Program-made: the position numbers and the translations under genes | The notes under the pieces: generated by a model | What the model saw: only the letters and a program-made list of their open reading frames with translations | Told to the model about the DNA's origin: nothing | The model's database searches: none | Part shown: piece by piece, positions 55,293-64,000 of the stretch | How the letters are laid out: each line of letters opens with the position of its first letter | Numbering within the stretch: position 1 is the stretch's first letter | Origin: Kappaphycus alvarezii | Lineage: Eukaryota > Rhodophyta > Florideophyceae > Gigartinales > Solieriaceae | Reading direction: 5' to 3' | NCBI GenBank assembly: GCA_002205965.3 | Contig: NADL03000705.1 | Coordinates: 1,178,001 to 1,242,000 of the forward strand | Length of the DNA stretch: 64,000 nt

Positions 55293-58290
55293 TTTCATCT
55301 CTTCGTGCCAAAAGAACGTCCCTCATTAGTATCGTTGCAGTTCCTCATTCTCGTCCTCACTTAAGCGACCTTGGCCAGGGTGACACTCCACACCACACTG
55401 GCACTTCTCGTCTTAATGACTTCCTGCACAGAAAGGCACTCCGCTTCGTGCTGCCCGCGAGACAATCATAGATGCTTGCCGAAGGGTTACTCCTATTCGC
55501 TCTCTATGTCTTTGTGAGTGTTTAGCAAATCAAAAGTTTACATGTGTCCATCAGAGAGCACACCACGTAATGGGCCTAGAGCTTTCGTCTTCATATTGGC
55601 TTTCCGCGCCAAACTTGTGTTCGTCATGGTAGTGGTACTCCGCTTCAAAAGAGGAGTAGCACTCTCCATGAGATTGGCACTCTGCGTGATGACATTGGCA
55701 ACTCTCTACAGATGTCTCCTGAGCAAGATGAAATCTTCCCACTACGATTTACTCCATCCGTTGTCGCTGGCCTGATGTTCGTGCCGGACTTCATAACGAT
55801 CTTGTTACTAAAGTTATAGTATGCAGCATATTGTGGAAGGATATATGCAAGAAGTAGTTGCTCGTGAGACAGTTATTGTTCACCGCACAGGTAATGACGA
55901 CAACAATGGTGATGAAAATGGTGTTCCTTCGCTGCCTCCGCATTCGAGTAGTGAACTACTCCTGCAAGATTATAATGATGAAGTTGATGGAAAACAGAAT
56001 AAACTTCGGTCATTATTGAGAAGAGGTGGGAAGTATGGGTTTGCCACACTTGATAGATGCGAGGTCGTCGGTGGCACTAGTAGGGTCGTGGTGTTGGCCC
56101 CCATCCAAAGATGACGAAGATATTATCATTTTTCACTCCGATAGTGACAATAGCGACGACGCTTATGCATATATTGTGGTTGTAGAGGATATGGCATAAA
56201 AGCTCAACACTAATGGCGATCATAAAGCTGCAGTGAAAAATTTGATGGAATGCATTCAGAACAATGACTGCGTCCACGAGTATTGGGATTCCGGGTCACT
56301 CAGCCTCAATCTTCAAGGAACTTACAATCTTCTCAGTAACAAGGTGACTTTCTTGATTTCGTCGGCGAATACGCTGGTTAAAAACTATTTTACGCTTGCT
56401 TCCTTCCTGTGTAAGGCAATGATAGATGATCCCGTTCTTGGTGAGGCTGTGAAGAGGTTTATGTTAGATGATTGGCGTAGAGACTCCTAGCCGCTCGCAC
56501 TTCTGATTTTTAAGAAGTAGTTCCTATTCGCCTATCTTCACCCAGATAGAGATAATTAGGGCAGTAGGTACTAGGGGATCTATCTTGAGGAGAACTGTTT
56601 GGTCGGGAAGTTCACCTAATTCAATCGTGTTAAGATCATTTTTCTGTTCCAAGATGTCAGTCGAACAGTGACGTACCTTAGATCACTCGAGGAGATAAAT
56701 TTGTTCCTGACGAAGTTCTGTATCAAGGGAAGTATTTATAAACGTCCACATATGGTATATCTTCTGCATTATATATCAGTTCCTGGTGATAATACGTTTA
56801 TCTATAGTAAGAAGTCGTTCGTGGAAAACAAAACATCGTGCTAAGGAGTTGAAACTTCGGCTGTATGATGTACAAAAATACATAAGAATTCATATTGAAC
56901 AAAAGCGTCAGTGTTTCCTTGTTGCAGTGAGGTACTCCGTTCAGAAGGAAAATGATGATGATGCTCGTCAGTTTGACACTTATCGTCAAGCAAGCCTATC
57001 AGGTAAGAATAATTTGAGATCGCAATTCAGGTGTTCGGGCTATAAGGCATAGAATACCCGATGGACTACGAAGCTGGTGATCATGGTGATGGTGCTTGTG
57101 GTGCTTGTGTTGCTTATGGTGCTCATGGTGCTCATGGTTCTCATGGTGCTCATGGTTCTCATGGTGCTCATGGTTCTCATGGTGCTCATGATTCTGATAA
57201 TGCTGATGTTTCTGATGATGTTGATACATCTGCTTTCAGCGGACGTGTCGGCCTCAAGCGAATTTCACCTGCTGGAGAGAGAGCGGCCAGATCTGACAGT
57301 ATTGAATACATTTTTGGTGCAAATGCTGACGTAAATATCGTCGATGTGCTTGGAAGTGGTCGTGGTGATGTTTACATTGAGTAATGGGAACGTGATCATG
57401 ACTTTTTCGATACTGCAGAAGCCGTTGAAGGAGGTCAGCGTGTTGATGAAAGCAATCGTGGTAAAACTTCTGATGGGGTAGATATAGATTCGCATCGATA
57501 CTTTTCATTCGTCAGGCGCCACCCTAACAAGAATTAGACGAGAAAGAGATCACCAAACCAGGCCGGCATTATGTCATGGAAACAGAATGTGCCATTCAAT
57601 AAGATTTGCGGTTGATGAAAACCACTCTTGCTACCGTTATTGATCAACCGGAAGTTACGTCAAACTTTTGAAGAACATAATCGTGAAAAGAGGGAAATTT
57701 CGGAGAGGGAAGGGAAAGAGTAAGTAGACTCGGAAATGGATATCCCACTACCATAGAAGTTTAAGCATAGATATGATATCCTTTTGTCAGATAAAAAATC
57801 TCTTGTAATAAGTCCGAAACATTCATGAAGTATTATCTAGATGTTGACGATTTCCACAGACTGTATCGGGAAGTGCACTTGGGTCTGCTTGCAATTGTAT
57901 GCCAGTCACAGCGTTACGGTAGGAAGAGTGTGGTGCGTGGAAATTTCCAAGAAAAGTTTCGGACGTACTTTCGTGAACGTCGTGACGTAATATATAATGA
58001 GGGCTACAAAGTTTTGCCAGGTTTTCTAAGGGAAGTCTCTGGTGTAATGCGTTTCTCGATGGACAACGTACTTGATGGTCTCCTCGAAACTTTGACCCCA
58101 ACAGAGCTGGGACAGTTGGATCCTATTGAAGTCCAATCAAAAACAATCCAAGTGAGACTTTTGAGCCTCATACGAGTCTTCGTCAACTGCCAGCACCAGA
58201 TGCCGGAAAAAACGCGAGGTATCAGTCGACGAGGGGAGTGACCGACGAAACTTTGTTGGATGATGATGAGAATCTCTACGTCGATCGTTT
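55293..58290 (+). pseudogene. Unrecognised coding region, part 2, downstream of gypsy-3
   Basis: Plus-strand protein-like blocks in several frames: SSLRAKRTSLISIVAVPHSR and TSRLNDFLHRKALRFVLPAR (to 55470), TIIDACRRVTPIRSLCLCEC, LHEIGTLRDDIGNSLQMSPE, an acidic part (55821-56114), NLMECIQNNDCVHEYWDSGS with SLNLQGTYNLLSNKVTFLIS (56233-56490), LRLYDVQKYIRIHIEQKRQC (56786-57052), a Gly-Ala/Ser-His repeat (57061-57384), and DFHRLYREVHLGLLAIVCQS with FREVSGVMRFSMDNVLDGLL-like helices (57825-58241). I recognise no family. It may be a large degenerate gene or the cargo of an undescribed element. Confidence 0.4.
57118..57195 (+). repeat. 9/18-bp tandem repeat encoding Gly-(Ala/Ser)-His
   Basis: Alternating GGTGCTCAT and GGTTCTCAT units, about eight copies, inside the open frame 57061-57384. 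The peptide repeats Gly-Ala-His/Gly-Ser-His, a potential metal-binding His array. Confidence 0.8.
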
Positions 58291-59576
58291 TACAGTCTAA
58301 TTATACGTTTCATATCTTGTTGAGATCTTAGTTTTACAATCGAATGATTATCTGATGGTCATCCCATTACTAGGAAGTTCGATTATTTTCTTTTCCTCGG
58401 GTACACTCTCACAGGATCCGCACACCGATTACAAAATCGTGAAGCCAGAGGTGTAGTTCCGAAGCTCTCAAAAAGAATTATTATGGAGTTCCGCGGGACT
58501 ATCCACCAATTGTGTTCATGAAGTATGTAATTCAACCGTTCTCTCTTAGAATTTGAAATGCTCCCATATCAGCATGGACCGTCATCGGGCCCAGGATTCC
58601 GGAATGACATCCGATCGTTACACCTGTTCATTCTTTCACAACGCATTTAATTGCACTGAAATGCATAGCCGCAAATATGTGCTCCGTATTCATCAAACTT
58701 TCCGCAGATAAATTTGTCATGATGCCGTCACCATCGAAATAATTTGAAAATTTTCCGAAATAAGTAATTTATCCGTTTTTTGGATTTTGAGATGGGCCTG
58801 AAGAGAAATAAAAATGAGACTGGTTTCTTCTTAAAACTTAACTTCAGGGTGTGACTCCGTTCTATTTCTGGAAAATTAGATTGATAAATGAGCTCCATTT
58901 TAAAGTCTACAATGTTATGTACTGTTTTCCACCAGTGATAAATTATCTCTAACAACTCACTAGTGGCGTAGATGCAAGAGACCACATCTTCCAAATGTTA
59001 AACCAACCCAAAAATTCACCTTTTTTCAAAATTACATATTACATCGCCTCTCGCTTAGTTTATACTCTAGCTGTCAATTTATTTGTTGTTTCAATTCTGA
59101 AGACAATACGCGCCGAATACCTAAAAATGATCTCTTTCTAGGTTTCTTTCATATCGTCTTTCACTTCTATATATATTTAATTTGTCGTCAAAAGGCTCGT
59201 GACATCTGTCTCCGCTCCCGTAGCATAACAGTTTTTGAAGTTGCAAGGTATTATTTTTAGCGATTTTGATTGCTCCAGTTGACCTTTGGAAATCTCCCTT
59301 TTGGGTTTTACTCTTACCAATTTTATTCTATTCCACTACTGCAAAGTAATAATATTTTTCTATTTCTGTCTTTAATTTATTTTTTTGTTACACTATGCAG
59401 CGTGTAGCTGCAGAAAAGACTGGAAAAGCTGTTTTCTGTTTATAAATGCTGTCAACCTCGGAGGAGGTTTTCGGGAGATATTTATCCTTTCTGATACAAA
59501 GCCCCAGTCCGCAGTCATTGAAGATGAATTCCTGGCGTTACCATTCCTGACTTTTCTCACCGTGCCATTTTGCAGA
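58291..59576. other. AT-rich region, nothing recognised
   Basis: Short frames only; no repeat pair or splice-bounded exon seen. Confidence 0.5.
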
Positions 59577-60900
59577 AATGGAGCCCCGGCGCCAGCGCGG
59601 TAGTTTGTGACAGTACAGCTAAGTGGCTAACTTTTTTTTTACGAAAATTCCTAAATAAAAAAATCGCGATATGACGACGCGATCGCGCTTAATATCACCG
59701 AGAATACTCACGACGCCTCTTTTGACTTACATTAACACATATTCGCCTTAAATAGAGAGCTGCCTAAATACCCTAATAATCGCGCTGCCGTTCAATCCAA
59801 CTTCATTGATCATTTCGTCGAAGAAAAAATCTGGATTATGTCATTATTGAAGCCCTAAAGATACTAGTGAAGTTCTGAAACGTTCCTAACTAGTCGAAAG
59901 AGATAAAAAGAGCGTATGATAACATAATTTTCCAACAAAAACGCAAATTTACATATTTTTGGGAAAACGTTACTTATCGCGACAGGAATCCAGTGCAGGT
60001 TTTGAGTTTCTTGTACCTCAAGATCACATAGATGACGTCATTTTTTGATTTTTCAATCTACTCTGATGTATTTTGGGTCTAATTTCAAGTGTAATTCCGA
60101 TGATAGGTCGGAAATATTGTTCGTTGACCTAGACGCTCAGTCTGCAAATTTTAAGGACATTTTTAAAGACCTTCAAGAAAAATTTACTAATTTAGCCTCT
60201 GTTGTATGTGTAAATAATTGATAATATTTGGATGGAACCTCTGCATCACAGCAGGAGAGAAATTGGATCACAATGTACTCATTCTTCCATAATAGCAGTA
60301 ATGGAGCTTTGGGATTCAAGATAAATTCGCATCAAAAACACTTATGCATTTTCTGCCAAGTTTGACCATTTAGAGCCTATATAGTGATCAAATTCTCAAA
60401 AATAAGGCCTTTGTCCCAGATAGAACGTCAGACAGCAATAATTCAAGGCATTGATTGAACCATTGAGCCTTTTGGTGAAAATGGAATGCATCTGACTTAT
60501 CAAAACAGACAAATGGTTAATTTTTTTGGAAAAAATGCTGATGAATAGAAGTTGTCAAACCCGTCTCGCAAAAAGAATCCATTTTCAACTAACAGTAAAA
60601 TCCACAGTCTGGTCCGCATCTTTTACCCAAGGACTGGCGACTCTTTGTATGAGTTCCCCGCATTATGCTAAAAGAGAAGGCTCAGAGTAGTACTCATGGA
60701 GAGCTTGGCAATCTATAGTACTTATTTGGTGAGTATGATGCCGTCTCATAGCTCTAGAACGGGAATTTTGGCCTGGAAATAGGATGTCTCCCTCGCAGAA
60801 ACACTTTGAAGCTTCTAAACTCATCTGTTACCTGCTTTCGAAGGGGTTGCTTTCCTTCGTTTCATTTTTTCTTGGTATTACGTTCTGAACATCGTTGAAA
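59577..60900 (+). pseudogene. Ty3/gypsy gag relic (gypsy-4)
   Basis: CCCGGCGCCAGCGCGGTAGT at 59583-59602 matches the gypsy-1 gag start (PGASAAV). DHFVEEK near 59805 matches EHFVKEE. DIFKDLQEKFTNLASVVC near 60150 resembles the coiled stretch before the zinc knuckle. CIFC at 60346 may be its remnant. Every frame has stops. The boundary at 60900 is approximate. Confidence 0.5.
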
Positions 60901-63366
60901 CTGGTCTCCGCACCTGTGTTTACATATCTAAAAGTTCGTCTCAGCACTACACATCTCTCTTAATTGCCCGAAAAGGAAAATAACTACTGCTAGAAGGAAA
61001 ACCTCTCGCTGAGTTGTACCTCTACCCGAGGTTCCAACGACATTTGGGGAACCAGGTCGCTGACTAAGATTGCTTGCTTGTGTAAAATTACCCTTTTGAT
61101 CTCATCATTTGTCACACTACGCTTTCGGGTGAGCAGACAAATATGAATTTTGAAACGTAAGGCATGAGCTTGAACATTTCTGCTGAGAATATTTTATAGT
61201 AGTCTCAACCTAATACCAAGTCAGCCGAGAAGTTGCTGATCTAAGAAAAGGAAGACGTAGCCCATAGACTGGACTTGAGCCCGACTCGAGCGCTATTCCA
61301 AACCTTTTGGGATCTTCATAGGAAAACTAGTCTAGAATTCTGAAAAATCCCTCCGAAAAGAGAGCGGAGAAATCTTCTAAGGAGGAGAAGCCGCTGCGGA
61401 AGAAACCAAGAAAATGAGTACGTGGTGCGCTGAAAGCAAGACCCGTGCATCTACAAGAAGAAAGAAAGGCATGTATCAGCAATTTACTTCAGGGTGCAGG
61501 CACCATCGCATGAAGAAGTAATGATCGACATCCCGCTCCGTTTTTTGAGCAGCATTAATATTTTTTAAAATATCAGCTTGCAGTTTACCTCTTGGCTCTT
61601 CGCTTGAAGCCCCGCTACGGGAAATCAGTACCCGTAAAAACAGTTGCATCATAAAACGCTGAATGTTTCACTACTACTTCCCCATTATCTACGTGAAAGG
61701 ATTGGGTTAGAATGTATTTACTTTTTATGTGCTTTGTCGAGCGATTGCGCAAAATGATTGTTCGAACCGTAAAAAAAGCCCAGAGAGAAGACGGATATTG
61801 GACATTGAAAGGAATTTAAAAGTGTCTTCCCTAATAAAATATCCTCAAACCCTCCTCTCTATGTGAAAATTGAAAAAAATATTTTTCCAAGTATTGAATT
61901 TTTTTATCAGAGGTCAACAATTTTTAGTTATTTTGATTCACCGAAAATAATTTTATCTATTTTCACTGGCCCATGTTTTATACTGTATTACACGTGAAGC
62001 AATTTTATGTCGGTCAGTCGTTTTTTAAATTCTTCAGTAGTAATTATTGATTATATTGCCAAACATGTATTATTTAAATAAAGGCTCACCTGGAGAAATA
62101 TTTATATTATTATTGAGCATTAATATGGTCCTAAAAATTATTATACAACTGGAAGCATTTTGTAGCTTTTCTAATCTAATCTGCATTGTAAATAGTCTTA
62201 GGTTGTTATAAAAATTTAGCACGCCTCAGGCCATCGAAGTATCCCCGTCAATCTATAAAATTTGGTTTTATTTTTACTATTATTCTCAGTCCCATTCAGA
62301 TAATTATTATTCATTTGTTTGTAATTATCTATTTGGATCCACGGATTTCATTTAATTTTTTACACTCTACCACTTCTTTTGTAACTCTGTGGGAAACGGA
62401 AATTGAGAGCAGAATTAGCTCGTGGAAAATTTGTAGCGCTAAAGAGGAGTTCATCCTCTGTCTTAGACGACACGTACTAGAGTTTGAGGACTGAATGAAA
62501 CTCGATGACTCCAGGAACTTTTGCTCTGTTCCATTTCTCAATACTGTACTCAAGGTTGACGCACAGAAAGAGCGCTCATGATACTTGCGCCACTTGAATC
62601 ATATATTTTTTGAGACTTATCGTTACATTTTCCCGGCCTTATCTATTTATGTAAACTTTCGATTTTGATTTTTACAGTTTTTTCGTGATGGAAACTTAAT
62701 TGGCTGGATTGCGCAGCGTGCAGCAAGAAAACTCACAGTTTTCACCCGCTACTATTTACTCGCATTATACTGCACTATTTAAAAACACCTAAATTATAGT
62801 GCGGTATGAAGCTAATAGGGAAAAAAGGGGTGTCTTTATTGAGATTAATGGATTGGCTGGAACTCATTTGGAGTAAACAAGTCTGAATGTCATAATAAAT
62901 GCATGTAACGAGCTATGTTTTGGCAGCATTCATCGAATCTCTTTGCAAAAAATATACCGAAAGGCTCTAAATATTTATTTCAGTGATCAACTTAATAACA
63001 TAAGGTACTTTTTTTGACCCTTTTCACCGCACAAGGTGCAAGTATCTACTCAAAGGCGGTTGAGAATAAATTCAATGGATATGCGCCATGTAGGCAAAAA
63101 CTTTATATTAACTAAACGAAAGTTGAGCCGGAGTTTGGTAGAAAAATTCAAATATTCTGTGATCACACTTCGATTGAAGCGAATCTAGAACCAGTATGCG
63201 GAATCTGAAAGAGGGTACATACTTTGGTTGTGACAGCAGTACTAACCAAAAATATCTGTCTCTCCCTTATGTTTTTAGTGGAGGGAAAAGAAGTGGAGTC
63301 GAATTAATGTGACCAGCACCGGGTTTTTGAAAATGAATTGAATGAAAAAGTTACATTACAGTAAGA
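60901..63366. other. AT-rich region, nothing recognised
   Basis: It may include further decayed retroelement sequence continuing from gypsy-4, but no motif is convincing. Confidence 0.45.
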
Positions 63367-63495
63367 ATTATTGTACTGTAACTTAACATAGAATGCCTTT
63401 CTTGCAGTAAACATTTCGGGCTTCCAAAAGTTTACCTTTGCAAAATTTAACTGAAACTGTCCTCATACGAGGCCAAATATGTCTCATATCCCTTT
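63367..63495. repeat. Dispersed repeat, copy 2 (inverted relative to 42918)
   Basis: The reverse complement shares GTATGAGGACAGTTT, GGTAAACTTTTGGAAGCCCG, GCAAGAAAGG and TTACAGTACA with 42940-43045. TTACAGTA...TACTGTAA at its edge forms an 8-bp inverted repeat. Confidence 0.6.
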
Positions 63496-63695
63496 CGTGT
63501 GGCCGTACTGTTCGAATAATTGAACGCAATTTCGGCTTCCTCGCTCGAGTGATAGACGGCAACCTTCCCCGCTGCCTGCTAAAGAAAGGTATAACTACGC
63601 GTCCTATTCTGTAAAAAAAACGGAGAGAAACAGCAAGGAGAATTCTGTAGACGAAGCCACAAAGAAGCATGGTTAGAATGGTTTTCATTGATCCT

Positions 63696-64000
63696 GAAAA
63701 GTACCTAAGTTCGATTTTTCGAACGACTCAAAAAGTGTAGTTATTCGAACGATACAAAAACAAAGTTCGTTTAATCGAACCTGGTTTATTAATCGATTAT
63801 TCGATCGCACGAATTGATTCCAACAGCACTACCGTAAAGCTGCCACATTACACTTCTTGTGAGCTGGCACCATTTTCCCACTTCGAAGCCGCTTTTGGAC
63901 GGGGCTTGGGACGACTCTGACCTCCTTGGCCGCTCCTTTTTCCCAGGTTCCCTCTCACTTGAAACCGATGACCCTTCCCTGCTCCTTCCTCTCACAACAC
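63696..64000. other. Right edge with a cluster of TTCGAA/ATCGAT-type palindromes
   Basis: GTTCGATTTTTCGAAC, ATTCGAACGAT, GTTCGTTTAATCGAAC and ATCGATTATTCGATCG occur within about 100 bp. A basic 68-codon minus-strand frame (63789-63995) runs to the window edge and could be the start or end of a gene that continues outside. Confidence 0.4.

Noticed and set aside
55551-55742. Minus-strand His/Glu-rich frame of 63 codons
   Set aside because: Antisense of protein-like plus-strand sequence; no supporting signals.

Overview
This window is nuclear DNA from an intron-poor but spliceosomal eukaryote. Three genes have GT-AG introns (SPCS2, an ERK-type MAP kinase and a C2H2 zinc-finger gene), transposable elements dominate, and a small GC-rich gene island sits in AT-rich, repeat-filled DNA. 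No rRNA, tRNA or CRISPR was seen. Tight gene packing (26 bp between two convergent stop codons), short introns and many Ty1/copia and Ty3/gypsy elements would fit a red alga such as a florideophyte. That placement is an inference and is not proven by any one marker.

Layout. 1-8.7 kb: AT-rich DNA with a decayed Tc1 transposon (4171-5733, TA target sites and terminal repeats still visible) and a copia gag remnant. 8.7-13.5 kb: a degenerate plus-strand Ty3/gypsy element (gypsy-1). 14.8-19.9 kb: a minus-strand Ty1/copia element (copia-1), followed by a second copy of the gypsy-1 LTR-like repeat. 20.8-29.1 kb: the gene island, holding a CIAO2/FAM96 iron-sulfur targeting factor, SPCS2 (signal peptidase complex), an unrecognised Pro-rich ORF, a Pro-rich single-pass membrane protein, an ERK-type MAP kinase and a C2H2 zinc-finger protein. 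29-34 kb: non-coding DNA with dense GTACAGTAC palindromes and a possible two-exon, four-cysteine small protein. 34.1-39.05 kb: a complete copia element (copia-2) with two LTRs, a 5-bp target duplication and a tRNA-iMet half-molecule primer site. 39-47 kb: AT-rich DNA with a dispersed repeat and a gypsy gag/protease relic. 47.8-55.3 kb: a complete-length minus-strand Ty3/gypsy element (gypsy-3) with ~713-bp LTRs and an extra duplicated module after integrase. It is inserted inside an unrecognised plus-strand coding region (47.2-47.8 and 55.3-58.3 kb) whose reading frame rejoins if the element is removed. 58-64 kb: more AT-rich DNA with another gypsy gag relic.

The island genes are unrelated housekeeping or signalling genes and do not form a pathway. 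Almost every conserved gene here is broken by single-base deletions, often at homopolymers. This could be assembly error or real decay, and it limits confidence in exact gene models. The most unusual observations are the duplicated C-terminal module of gypsy-3, the gag frame that reads through the primer-binding site in two gypsy elements, the clustered GTACAGTAC palindromes, and the pair of overlapping, mutually exclusive hairpins near 40.6 kb.
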